NCBI GenBank assembly: GCA_946482635.1 | Contig: CAMLSG010000159.1 | Span: 1 to 12,710, forward strand | Origin: an uncultured Duganella sp. | Lineage (GTDB): Bacteria; Pseudomonadota; Gammaproteobacteria; Burkholderiales; Burkholderiaceae | Direction: 5' to 3' | DNA: 12,710 nucleotides | Shown: in pieces, positions 5,561 to 12,379 of the stretch | Layout of the letters: each line of letters starts with the position of its first letter | Numbering within the stretch: the stretch's first letter is position 1 | Position numbers and translations under genes: made by a program | The notes under the pieces: model-generated | Databases searched by the model: none | Told to the model about the DNA's origin: nothing | What the model saw: only the letters and a program-made list of their open reading frames with translations

Positions 5561-7585
5561 TTACCAAAAAAACACACGTTGATCGGGAGCAAGATACATC
5601 TTGTCGCCTTCCTTCACGCCGAACGCTTCATAAAAGCCCGGGTGGTTCTTCAGGCTGCCGTTCACGCGGAACTCGGATGGCGAGTGCGGGTCGGACTTCA
5701 CCTGCTGGATCAGGAACGCTTCGCGGCCCTTGCCGCGGCGCGCCTGCGCCATGCCCATGAAGATGCGCTGTTCGGCGGTATAGCCATCGATTACCGGGCC
5801 AGGCTGGCCTTTCATGTAAATCCTGTAGGCGCGGGTCGCCATGATCAGGCCAGCGTTGTCGGCAATGTTCTCGCCCAGTGTCAGTTCACCGTTCACGTTA
5901 TAGCCCGGCACCGGGCTATAACCGTTGTATTGCGCCACCAGCATCTTGCCGCGTGCCGCGAACTTTTCGCCGTCTTCCCTGGTCCACCAGTTGCGCAGGT
6001 TGCCGTCGCCGTCATACTGCGAGCCCTTGTCATCGAAGGCATGGCTGATTTCATGGCCGATGGAGATGCCGACCGCGCCGTAATTGATCGCCGGTTCCGC
6101 CTTGGCGTCATACAGCGGATATTGCAGGCGCGCCGCCGGGAACACCACTTCGTTGAGAGATGGGCTGTAATAGGCGTTGACGGTTTGTGGCGTCATGCTC
6201 CACGCCGAACGGTCCACCGGCTTGCCCAGTTTGCCGATGCTGAAGCTGTGTGCGAATTCGCGTGAGCGCAGCACATTGCCCACCAGGTCGTTGCGCGCCA
6301 CTTTCAGTTTCGTGTAGTCGCGCCACTTGTCCGGATAGCCAATTTTCACATTGATCTTGGCCAGCTTGGCCTGCGCCTGCAGCTTGGTTTCAGGGCTCAT
6401 CCACTCCAGCGTGTCGATACCCTCGCGGAAAGCGGCAATGAAGTTCTGCGCCATCTCGGCCACCTGCTGCTTGCGCTCGGCCGGGAAGTATTCCTTTACA
6501 TACGCCTTGCCTACCATCTCGCCCAGCGCGCGGTTCACTTCCGCAATGGCGCGTTTTTGCAGCGGGCGGTTTTCTTTTGTGCCAGCCAGCACCGCGCCGC
6601 GGAAGGCGAAGTTCTCATCGACCAGGGGCTGCGACAGGTAAGGCGCGAAGGAGCTGATCATGTGGAATTCAAAATAAGCCTTCCACACCGGCAGCGGCGT
6701 CGCCTCAATCAGCTTGTCCAGCGCCGCCAGGTAGCTTGGCTGGCTGACGACCACGGAATCGATCTTGCCCGCCACGCCTGCGCCTTTCAGGTAAGCATCC
6801 CAGTCAAAGCCCGGCATCAGCGCCTTCAGCTCGGCCAGCGAAAGCTTGTTGTAGGTTTTGACCGGGTCGCGGTTTTCCACAGCGGACCAGTGGGCACGGG
6901 CGATTTCGGTTTCAAGCGCCACGATCTGCGCTGCTTCCTGTGCCGCCTGCGCGTGGCCGGCCAGCGCCAGCATTTTCTCCACGTGCTGCTGGTACCTGGC
7001 GCGGATATCGCTCAGGCGGGCATCCTTGTCCGACAGGAAGTAGTCCCGGTTCGGCAAGCCCAGGCCCGCCTGGCGCAAGCCCACCACGTAGCGCGTCGAA
7101 TCCTTCGCATCCTGGCGCACGCTCATGTCGAGCGGGCCGCCGGCGTCGATGCGGTTCAGGTGCGCCACCAGCGCAGCGATGCCCTGCTTGCCGGACAAGG
7201 CGGCAATGCGCGCCTGCTCCGCCTTCAACGGCTTCAGTCCCAGCGCATTGCGGCGCGCTTCATCCATGAAGCTGGCATAGTAGTCGCCGATTTTTTGCGC
7301 ATCGGATCCGGCCTTGCGCGCCTTGTCGCGTTCAGCGTTTTCGATGATGCAGCGCACCTGCCCTTCCACGTTTTCCTGCGCCACGTTGAACGCCCCCCAG
7401 CTCGACCGGTCTGCCGGAATCTCGACGCCGCTCAGCCACTTGCCCTGGGAATAGCGGAAAAAGTCGTCCTGCGCACGGACCTGCGGGTCGATGCCCCCAG
7501 CGTCGATGCCGGAATTCAGTTCCGCCGCCCAGGCGTGCGAACAAGCCAGGCCAATAATCAGGCTGCCGAGAAAAGTGCGTTTCAT
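5561..7585 (-). CDS. M13-family zinc metallopeptidase (neprilysin/PepO-like), exported
   Basis: This 674-residue protein belongs to peptidase family M13. A Sec signal peptide covers residues about 1-21 (basic MKR, hydrophobic core, AWA-A end). The N-terminal M13 lobe follows, and the catalytic lobe carries NAYYSP (470-475) and the zinc motif HEISH (511-515). GENIAD supplies the third ligand E572 and the supporting D576. SDPHSPSEFRVNG contains H634 and R640 of the active site. The C-terminal tryptophan is also typical, so all catalytic residues are present. Such enzymes cleave oligopeptides and usually act in the periplasm. The family W in the QxWR segment is replaced (AQARR), which does not touch the active site. 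The start at 7585 is chosen for its GGAG ribosome site 7 bases upstream (7592-7595) and the intact signal peptide; an upstream in-frame ATG at 7660 would bury it. Confidence 0.96.
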   Translation of the reverse strand: MKRTFLGSLIIGLACSHAWAAELNSGIDAGGIDPQVRAQDDFFRYSQGKWLSGVEIPADRSSWGAFNVAQENVEGQVRCIIENAERDKARKAGSDAQKIGDYYASFMDEARRNALGLKPLKAEQARIAALSGKQGIAALVAHLNRIDAGGPLDMSVRQDAKDSTRYVVGLRQAGLGLPNRDYFLSDKDARLSDIRARYQQHVEKMLALAGHAQAAQEAAQIVALETEIARAHWSAVENRDPVKTYNKLSLAELKALMPGFDWDAYLKGAGVAGKIDSVVVSQPSYLAALDKLIEATPLPVWKAYFEFHMISSFAPYLSQPLVDENFAFRGAVLAGTKENRPLQKRAIAEVNRALGEMVGKAYVKEYFPAERKQQVAEMAQNFIAAFREGIDTLEWMSPETKLQAQAKLAKINVKIGYPDKWRDYTKLKVARNDLVGNVLRSREFAHSFSIGKLGKPVDRSAWSMTPQTVNAYYSPSLNEVVFPAARLQYPLYDAKAEPAINYGAVGISIGHEISHAFDDKGSQYDGDGNLRNWWTREDGEKFAARGKMLVAQYNGYSPVPGYNVNGELTLGENIADNAGLIMATRAYRIYMKGQPGPVIDGYTAEQRIFMGMAQARRGKGREAFLIQQVKSDPHSPSEFRVNGSLKNHPGFYEAFGVKEGDKMYLAPDQRVFFW

Positions 7586-7690
7586 GTCATAGCTCCGGTC
7601 TGAAAATACTTCGGCAGTATGCCGCAGCCGGCGCCGCGCGTGGCCGCGGCAGCCCGACAAGCAACACTAAGTTACATACCGGGCCGGCAA

Positions 7691-7719
7691 TTGACCTGTA
7701 GCGCCGCAAGGCCGATACT
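7691..7719 (+). promoter_or_regulatory. Sigma-70-type promoter of the M28 peptidase gene
   Basis: TTGACC at 7691-7696 and GATACT at 7714-7719 are separated by exactly 17 bases, matching five and four of six consensus bases. Transcription should start near 7726, giving a leader of about 36 bases that contains the strong AGGAGG ribosome site. It lies in the 176-base gap between two divergent peptidase genes. No equally good promoter for the minus-strand M13 gene was seen there; the best minus-strand -10 candidates are CATACT at 7616-7621 and TATTTT at 7603-7608. Confidence 0.65.
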
Positions 7720-7749
7720 TGCCGGGTTTTAGATCCATTCACCCCAACC

Positions 7750-7764
7750 AGGAGGTAACCAGTG
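7750..7764 (+). promoter_or_regulatory. Strong Shine-Dalgarno sequence deciding a GTG start
   Basis: AGGAGG at 7750-7755 is a perfect anti-SD match, followed by six bases and a GTG at 7762. The next in-frame ATG (7774) would be 18 bases from the SD and would remove the basic signal-peptide start. GTG is therefore the start. Confidence 0.85.
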
Positions 7765-9414
7765 AAACATTCCATGCTGGCCACCGTGCTGCTGGCTGCA
7801 GCCGCAGCACAAGCGCAGGACGTGCCGAAGATCGATCCGCAGCGCCTGTCGCAGGACGTTAAAACTTTGGCATCCGACGAGTTCGAAGGCCGCGGCCCGA
7901 ACACCGCCGGCGAAGTAAAGACCGTCGAATACATCGCAAGGCAATTCGAAGCGGCCGGCCTGAAACCGGGTGGCGACATGGTCAAGGGCAAGCGCAGCTG
8001 GTACCAGGAAGTTCCCTTGGGCCGCTTTGAGATCAAGGGCCCGGTGGTGCTGAACGCACACGCCGGCAAGGACAGCATCGCGTTCGCCCAAGGCGAGCAG
8101 ATGGCAGTGCGCGCTGCGATGAACGGCGCCAAACGCGTCGACTTCGACAAGGCGCCGCTGGTCTTCGTCGGTTACGGCGTGACCGCGCCTGAGCGCAAAT
8201 GGAGCGACTTCAAGGGCGTGAACCTGAAGGGCAAGCTGGCCGTGGTGCTGATCAACGATCCGGACTTCGAAACCGGCGAAGGCGAATTCGGCGGCAAGGC
8301 CATGACCTATTACGGCCGCTGGACTTACAAGTACGAGGAGATGGCGCGCCAGGGCGCCATCGGCACCCTGATCGTGCACGAAACCGCGCCGGCCTCCTAC
8401 GGCTGGGCGACGGTGAAGAACTCGAACACCAACGTGATGTACGACATCGTGCGCAAGGAACCAGGCAAGTCGCACGCGCCGATGGAGGCATGGATCCAGC
8501 GCGACGTGGCGGCCGACCTGTTCAAGCGCGCCGGCCTTGATTTCGATGCGCTCAAGAAGCAGGCGCAAACGCGAGAATTCAAGCCAGTGGAACTGAAGGG
8601 TGTGAGCCTGTCGGCGCACTACGCGGTGGACGCGCAGGTGATCAAGTCGAAGAACGTGATCGCCGTGCGTGAAGGCAGCGCAGCCCCGAACGAAACCGTG
8701 ATCTACAGCGGCCACTGGGACCACCTCGGCGTTGGCCTGCCTGACGCCAAAGGCGACAAGATCTACAACGGCGCCATCGACAACGGCACCGGCATCGCCG
8801 CCCTGCTGGAACTGGGCCGTGCCTATGGCAAGGCTCCGGCGCCCCAGCGCAGCGTGGTGTTCCTGGCAGTGACGGCGGAAGAAAAGGGCCTGCTCGGCTC
8901 CGAGTACTACGCGGCCAACCCGGTCTATCCGCTGGCAACCACCGTCGGCATGATCAATATGGATGCACTGAGCCCATACGGTCCGGCGCGCAACTTCACC
9001 ATTTCCGGCAGCGCCAAGCTGGACCTGCTGGATATGCTGGTCGCCAAATTCAAGGCAATGAACGTCAGCTACACGCCTGACCCGCACACCGAAGCGGGCT
9101 ACTTCTTCCGCTCCGACCACTTCCCGATGGCCAAGCGCGGCGTGCCAGCGTTCTCGCTCGATTCCGGTGAAGACTGGGAACAAGGCGGCGCGGCTGCAGG
9201 CAAAGCGGCGCAGGAAGCCTACACCACCAATAACTACCACCAGCCTTCGGACGAATGGGATGCCAAGTGGCCTTTCACCGGCATGGCGCGCGACCTGGGT
9301 GTGCTCTACAGCCTGGGGCGCGACCTGGCCGAATCGAAGGATTGGCCGAACTGGTCGAGCGACTCCGAGTTCCGCACGGTTCGTGACCAGAGCGCAGCCA
9401 AGCGCAGTAAATAA
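7762..9414 (+). CDS. M28-family zinc aminopeptidase, exported
   Basis: This 550-residue M28 metallopeptidase has a GTG start and a Sec signal peptide (residues 1-18, AQA cleavage). An N-terminal region with LASDEFEGRGPNTAGE is typical of the family. It is followed by an inserted PA-like domain (about 130-290, VFVGYGVTAPE then KGKLAVVLINDP). The catalytic domain carries the two-zinc set: H318 in SGHWDH, bridging D340 in DNGTG, catalytic E373 and ligand E374 in TAEEKG, D401 in NMD, and H493 in NYHQPSDEW. D320 is the supporting residue. All are present, so an active aminopeptidase acting on peptides outside the cytoplasm is expected; exact specificity cannot be read from sequence. It is divergent from the M13 gene, has its own promoter and ends at a clear intrinsic terminator. 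A 563-codon antisense open frame covers it but is a codon-bias shadow. Confidence 0.96.
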   Translation: MKHSMLATVLLAAAAAQAQDVPKIDPQRLSQDVKTLASDEFEGRGPNTAGEVKTVEYIARQFEAAGLKPGGDMVKGKRSWYQEVPLGRFEIKGPVVLNAHAGKDSIAFAQGEQMAVRAAMNGAKRVDFDKAPLVFVGYGVTAPERKWSDFKGVNLKGKLAVVLINDPDFETGEGEFGGKAMTYYGRWTYKYEEMARQGAIGTLIVHETAPASYGWATVKNSNTNVMYDIVRKEPGKSHAPMEAWIQRDVAADLFKRAGLDFDALKKQAQTREFKPVELKGVSLSAHYAVDAQVIKSKNVIAVREGSAAPNETVIYSGHWDHLGVGLPDAKGDKIYNGAIDNGTGIAALLELGRAYGKAPAPQRSVVFLAVTAEEKGLLGSEYYAANPVYPLATTVGMINMDALSPYGPARNFTISGSAKLDLLDMLVAKFKAMNVSYTPDPHTEAGYFFRSDHFPMAKRGVPAFSLDSGEDWEQGGAAAGKAAQEAYTTNNYHQPSDEWDAKWPFTGMARDLGVLYSLGRDLAESKDWPNWSSDSEFRTVRDQSAAKRSK

Positions 9415-9431
9415 AAACACAAAGCCAGTTC

Positions 9432-9462
9432 AAGGCTCTCCACGGAGGGCCTTTTCTTTTTC
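9432..9462 (+). terminator. Intrinsic terminator after the M28 peptidase gene
   Basis: A 9-bp stem (AAGGCTCTC pairing with GAGGGCCTT, one G-T pair) closes a four-base loop at 9432-9453 and is followed by a T-rich tract to 9462. It begins 17 bases after the stop codon. It isolates the chemoreceptor gene from upstream transcription. Confidence 0.88.
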
Positions 9463-9476
9463 TGCGGAGCGTGCCA

Positions 9477-9485
9477 TGCTGGATT
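9477..9485 (+). promoter_or_regulatory. Weak candidate -10 for the chemoreceptor gene
   Basis: TGC-TGGATT at 9477-9485 resembles the extended -10 seen before parA (TGC-TAGAAT), but no good -35 is present: the T-tract of the preceding terminator falls at that position. No sigma-28 flagellar consensus was recognised. This is a low-confidence call; the gene must have some promoter here because a terminator precedes it. Confidence 0.3.
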
Positions 9486-9518
9486 CACAAAAAAGATCGT
9501 TTAAAGCTGGAGACAACC

Positions 9519-11126
9519 ATGAACTTCACGCAGTCGATGAGCATTGCCAAGAAACTCGCGGTGCTGAATGCCGGCGCCATCCTCGGCATCATCATCCTTA
9601 CCGCCATCTTCCTCATTTCAGAACGCACCCTCATTCTTGAGGAAAGAACAAGCAATGTGCGGCAGGCCGTTGAAACGGCATACGGCGTGCTCGACTACTA
9701 CCAAAAGCAGGAAGCCAGCGGCGCCTTGCCGCGTGCCGAAGCGCAGAAGAAGGCGATGGATGCGATCAAGGTGTTGCGATATGGCAACAACGAATATTTC
9801 TGGCTCAACGATATGCAGCCGAAGATGATCATGCATCCGATCAAGCCAGAGCTCGACAACAAGGACCTCAGCGCCAACAAGGACCCGACCGGCAAATTCC
9901 TGTTTGTCGAATTCGTCAACATGGTCAAGAAAGCAGGTGCCGGACCGGTCGATTACATGTGGCCGAAGCCGGGCAGCGACAAGCCGGTGCAGAAGGTCTC
10001 CTACGTCAAAGGCTTTGAGCCGTGGGGCTGGATCCTCGGCTCCGGCGTGTATGTCGACACGGTCGACGCCACCGTTCGCGGCCGCGCCGTCACCTTCGCC
10101 GCGGGTGCGGTCGTGCTGGCTGCCGTATTGCTTGGCATCGGCGTGTTCATCGCACGTGGCATGCTGCGCCAGCTTGGCGGCGAGCCCGATTACGCTTCCT
10201 CCATCGCCCGCAGCATCGCCGGCGGGGACCTGACCGTGCCAATCGACGTCAAGCGCGACGACAACAGCAGCATGGTCAATGCGCTGAAAGGCATGCGCGA
10301 CGACCTGGCGCGCATCGTCAGCTCGGTGCGCACTGCCACCGATACCATCGCCACCGCATCGAGCGAAATCGCGGCGGGTAACAGCGACCTCTCGGCGCGC
10401 ACCGAAAGCCAGGCCAGCTCGCTGGAGGAAACCGCGGCCTCGATGGAAGAACTGACTTCCACCGTGCGCCAGAACGCGGACAATGCGCGCACCGCCAACG
10501 AACTGGCGGCCAATGCTTCGGAAGTGGCGCAGAAAGGCGGCGCCGTGGTGTCGCAAGTCGTGGAAACCATGGCCTCCATCGACAGCTCCTCGCGCAAGAT
10601 CGTCGACATCATCAGCGTGATCGACGGCATTGCGTTCCAGACCAATATCCTGGCGCTGAACGCCGCAGTGGAAGCGGCGCGCGCCGGCGAACAGGGGCGC
10701 GGGTTCGCGGTCGTGGCATCCGAGGTGCGTAACCTGGCGCAGCGCAGCGCGGCAGCGGCCAAGGAGATCAAGGACCTGATCGGCGCCTCAGTGGAAACCG
10801 TCGGCGTCGGCAACTCGCTGGTGGCGCAGGCCGGCAGCACCATGCAGGAAGTGGTGGAAAGCGTGCATCGCGTGCGCCAGGTCATCAACGAGATCAGCAC
10901 CGCCAGCAACGAACAAAGCGCCGGCATCGCCCAGGTCAACGAAGCGATTTCGCAAATGGACGCGGTGACGCAGCAGAATGCCGCGCTGGTCGAACAGGCG
11001 GCGGCAGCGGCGGCCAGCATGCAGCAGCAATCGGCAGCGCTGCTGCAGGCGGTTGGCGTGTTCCGCGTCGATGCCGAACCCGGCGCCACGCCAGGGCGCC
11101 GCACGCCACGCCTGGGCCGCAGCTGA
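9519..11126 (+). CDS. Methyl-accepting chemotaxis protein with single Cache domain
   Basis: This is a 535-residue chemoreceptor. The order is: TM1 (about 13-33); a periplasmic single-Cache (sCache_2-like) sensor (about 37-185, with NEYFWLND and the closing PWGWILGSGVYVDTVD); TM2 (about 190-212); HAMP (about 213-266); and a long coiled-coil signalling domain with the conserved hairpin tip around residues 370-405 (FQTNILALNAAVEAARAGEQ). Methylation-type segments such as SLEETAASMEEL (301-312) are present. sCache_2 sensors often bind small organic acids, but the ligand cannot be inferred here. It lacks the C-terminal NWETF-type pentapeptide used to recruit CheR/CheB; the tail is short and Arg/Pro-rich. 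The start at 9519 is set by GGAG at 9509-9512; the upstream in-frame ATG at 9478 lacks a ribosome site. No che genes adjoin it. Confidence 0.96.
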   Translation: MNFTQSMSIAKKLAVLNAGAILGIIILTAIFLISERTLILEERTSNVRQAVETAYGVLDYYQKQEASGALPRAEAQKKAMDAIKVLRYGNNEYFWLNDMQPKMIMHPIKPELDNKDLSANKDPTGKFLFVEFVNMVKKAGAGPVDYMWPKPGSDKPVQKVSYVKGFEPWGWILGSGVYVDTVDATVRGRAVTFAAGAVVLAAVLLGIGVFIARGMLRQLGGEPDYASSIARSIAGGDLTVPIDVKRDDNSSMVNALKGMRDDLARIVSSVRTATDTIATASSEIAAGNSDLSARTESQASSLEETAASMEELTSTVRQNADNARTANELAANASEVAQKGGAVVSQVVETMASIDSSSRKIVDIISVIDGIAFQTNILALNAAVEAARAGEQGRGFAVVASEVRNLAQRSAAAAKEIKDLIGASVETVGVGNSLVAQAGSTMQEVVESVHRVRQVINEISTASNEQSAGIAQVNEAISQMDAVTQQNAALVEQAAAAAASMQQQSAALLQAVGVFRVDAEPGATPGRRTPRLGRS

Positions 11127-11131
11127 TGTCG

Positions 11132-11140
11132 TGATATGAT
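11132..11140 (+). promoter_or_regulatory. Extended -10 promoter in front of the structured leader
   Basis: TGA-TATGAT at 11132-11140 is an extended -10 element (TGn plus five of six bases), only 6 bases after the chemoreceptor stop codon. A -35 is not evident (CTGGGC at 17 bases). Transcription would start near 11147, leaving about 185 untranslated bases before the VOC gene. Confidence 0.5.
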
Positions 11141-11212
11141 CCGGCCTGTCGAAAAAGGCAGGACCGGTTCAAGGTAAGCCCGGTCCCTCTCCTCCCCGGA
11201 GAGCTCTGCTCC

Positions 11213-11230
11213 ATGCGCGTTACGGCATGA
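11213..11230 (+). CDS. Possible five-codon leader peptide (MRVTA)
   Basis: ATG at 11213 opens a frame of five codons ending in TGA at 11228-11230. GGAGAG at 11198-11203 is a plausible Shine-Dalgarno sequence nine bases upstream. The stop overlaps an ATG at 11227 (ATGA), which is in frame with the VOC gene 35 codons downstream. Short upstream ORFs of this sort can control downstream expression by ribosome position, but a five-codon ORF can easily occur by chance. No run of one amino acid typical of attenuators is present. Confidence 0.25.
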   Translation: MRVTA

Positions 11231-11234
11231 GAAC

Positions 11235-11281
11235 CCACGACGATCCCGGCGCACTTGCGTCCCGGGCTCGTCGGGGCGTGG
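11235..11281 (+). repeat. Long imperfect inverted repeat in the VOC leader
   Basis: CCACG (11235-11239) pairs with CGTGG (11277-11281), ACGA (11240-11243) with TCGT (11268-11271), CCCGG (11245-11249) with CCGGG (11262-11266), and CGC (11250-11252) with GCG (11257-11259) closing an ACTT loop. It is the strongest fold in the leader and is not followed by a T-tract, so it is not a canonical terminator. Confidence 0.7.
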
Positions 11282-11322
11282 CCGATCGATCCTCAGGCAC
11301 TCCCGTTGGGCCCACCAACCAC

Positions 11323-11334
11323 GGAGTTCACATG
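11323..11334 (+). promoter_or_regulatory. Ribosome binding site deciding the VOC start
   Basis: GGAG at 11323-11326 sits five bases before the ATG at 11332. This favours the 122-residue product over the in-frame ATG at 11227, whose extra 35 residues look like translated leader (polar, Gly/Arg-rich, no domain). Confidence 0.75.
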
Positions 11335-11700
11335 CAATTGAATCACCTCGACTTGTCCGTGCCCGATGTGGCAGCGGCTTCCGCGTTCCTGACCCGCCAT
11401 TTCGGCTTCACCCTGCTGCAAAGCAAAGGCAACCAAGGCATGGCCGTACTGGCCGGCGAAGGCAGCGTGATACTCGTGCTTACCCGGCACGAGGAGCCGA
11501 GCTACCCCAAAACATTCCACGTCGGCTTCCTGGTCAACGACGCAGGCAAGGTCGCCGCCAAGCATGCGGAACTGGATGCTGCGGGCGTGACCGGCCTGTC
11601 GCCGCTGCAGGACATGCGCGGAGCCCAGGGCTTCTACTGCCGCACCGAGTGGGGGATATTGCTGGAAGTAGCACACCGCGCGCCAGTGCGCGTGGCATAG
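11332..11700 (+). CDS. VOC (vicinal oxygen chelate) family protein, glyoxalase/bleomycin-resistance fold
   Basis: This 122-residue single-domain VOC protein has the paired beta-alpha-beta-beta-beta modules. The first starts MQLNHLDLSVPDVAAASAFLTRHFGF, and the second carries FHVGFLVND followed by the helix AAKHAELDAAGV and the closing FYCRTEWGILLEV. H5, H63 and E112 occupy the usual metal-ligand strands; the expected acidic residue at the end of the first module (VILVLT) is missing. The family includes glyoxalase I, dioxygenases and antibiotic-binding proteins, and the substrate cannot be assigned from sequence. The length is standard for one VOC domain. The gene is preceded by an unusual 185-base structured leader and followed by a strong hairpin. 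The next gene is convergent. Confidence 0.9.
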   Translation: MQLNHLDLSVPDVAAASAFLTRHFGFTLLQSKGNQGMAVLAGEGSVILVLTRHEEPSYPKTFHVGFLVNDAGKVAAKHAELDAAGVTGLSPLQDMRGAQGFYCRTEWGILLEVAHRAPVRVA

Positions 11701-11712
11701 CGCCGGTGTGCC

Positions 11713-11730
11713 GGCCCCTCGCGGGGCCTT
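11713..11730 (+). terminator. GC-rich hairpin between convergent VOC and DUF1579 genes
   Basis: GGCCCC (11713-11718) and GGGGCC (11723-11728) form a 6-bp stem with a TCGC loop, followed by TTCGTT. It lies 13 bases after the VOC stop and just before the convergent DUF1579 stop. The T-tract is poor, so termination may be partial; on the minus strand no T-tract follows. Confidence 0.55.
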
Positions 11731-11732
11731 CG

Positions 11733-12344
11733 TTACTTGACGCGGGTGTAGCTCATCTCCATCCACTTCATGTCCTTGCCGTTCGGGCCTGGGCCCCACA
11801 TTTCCAGCTTGTGGTTGTCGTTGTCGGTGATGGCCACGTTCATCGTATAGGGGATTTCCTTGCCGCTCATCGGGTCCGACATCATGCCCTTGTACTTGAT
11901 GGTGTTGCCGTTCATGGTGCCGTGCGCCAGGGTCATGCCAGTGCTGCCGGAATCGATCCAGCTGCCGAAGTACTTCTTCGTCACATTGTCATATCCCTGC
12001 ACGCCCATGCCGTCGAAAGGCTGGCCCATGAACTTGCCCTGGTAATTCTCCTGCAGGTAGCGGTTCCCCATGATCCACTTGCGTTCCGCGGAGCCGTCGC
12101 TTTCTTCGGGAGGTTTGGATGGGTCCATCCACATTTTCGACTTGACCGTGAACTTGCCGGCCAATGCCTCGAGCTTCTTGTGCTGCTCGCCGGGCGTGGC
12201 GGCCTTGGTCATCGCCTCCATCGCCGCCTTTTCATCAGGCGGCGCGGCGGCCTTCTTCTTTTCCGGCGCAGCGCTGACGGCAGCGCCGGCCAGGGTGAAT
12301 CCTGCAACAACAACCAGGTACTGCACGACACGACGAAGTTTCAT
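11733..12344 (-). CDS. Exported DUF1579-family protein
   Basis: This encodes 203 residues: a Sec signal peptide (basic MKLRR, hydrophobic core, VSA-A cleavage near residue 25-26), a Lys/Ala/Pro-rich linker (27-50), then a DUF1579 domain. The family pattern is clear: GEQHKKLEALAGKF (52-65), W-M-x-P, then a GNRYLQENYQGKFMGQPF segment (93-110), GxGxxGYDN (112-120), WIDSGST (129-135), and the C-terminal KWMEMSYTRV. DUF1579 proteins are lipocalin-like beta-barrel proteins of unknown function. The domain is methionine-rich (18 Met in 203). AAGGAG five bases upstream of the ATG fixes the start. It has its own promoter with a consensus -35. The neighbouring small membrane-protein gene is on the same strand 61 bases upstream, so read-through co-transcription is possible. 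Confidence 0.9.
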   Translation of the reverse strand: MKLRRVVQYLVVVAGFTLAGAAVSAAPEKKKAAAPPDEKAAMEAMTKAATPGEQHKKLEALAGKFTVKSKMWMDPSKPPEESDGSAERKWIMGNRYLQENYQGKFMGQPFDGMGVQGYDNVTKKYFGSWIDSGSTGMTLAHGTMNGNTIKYKGMMSDPMSGKEIPYTMNVAITDNDNHKLEMWGPGPNGKDMKWMEMSYTRVK

Positions 12345-12379
12345 GGCTTCTCCTTATCCAGCAGGGTTGTAGAAAAGCC

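Larger units (their letters stand above)
11147..11331 (+). ncRNA. Candidate structured 5' leader or small RNA, no known family recognised
   Basis: This stretch contains a string of GC-rich hairpins. A 7-bp stem pairs 11161-11167 with 11180-11186. A 6-bp stem pairs CTCTCC (11187-11192) with GGAGAG (11198-11203). CATGC (11212-11216) pairs with GCATG (11225-11229). A long hairpin spans 11235-11281: CCACG/CGTGG, ACGA/TCGT, CCCGG/CCGGG and CGC/GCG, about 17 pairs with small bulges. It starts at a candidate promoter and ends at the VOC ribosome site. I looked for hallmarks of SRP, 6S, tmRNA, RNase P, TPP, FMN, cobalamin, SAH, ZTP, guanidine and c-di-GMP RNAs and saw none. Structure is hand-folded. 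High GC alone produces some hairpins, so the call is tentative. Confidence 0.4.

Noticed and set aside
7729..9420. 563-codon minus-strand open frame across the M28 peptidase gene
   Set aside because: It mirrors the codon structure of a high-GC gene on the other strand, has low-complexity Val/His/Arg-rich composition and no ribosome site, while the plus strand has a full active site and signal peptide.
10190..11254. 354-codon minus-strand open frame opposite the chemoreceptor signalling domain
   Set aside because: Ala/Ser-rich antisense of the MCP coiled coil, without motif support.
11227..11331. 35-residue N-terminal extension of the VOC protein from the ATG at 11227
   Set aside because: The extension is polar, Gly/Arg-rich and lies before the conserved first strand; the ATG at 11332 has a proper GGAG site. 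Kept only as part of the mini-ORF coupling idea.
11127..11331. Known RNA families (SRP, 6S, tmRNA, RNase P, TPP, FMN, cobalamin, SAH, ZTP, guanidine, c-di-GMP riboswitches)
   Set aside because: None of their hallmark conserved stretches could be found by eye; a covariance-model search would settle it.
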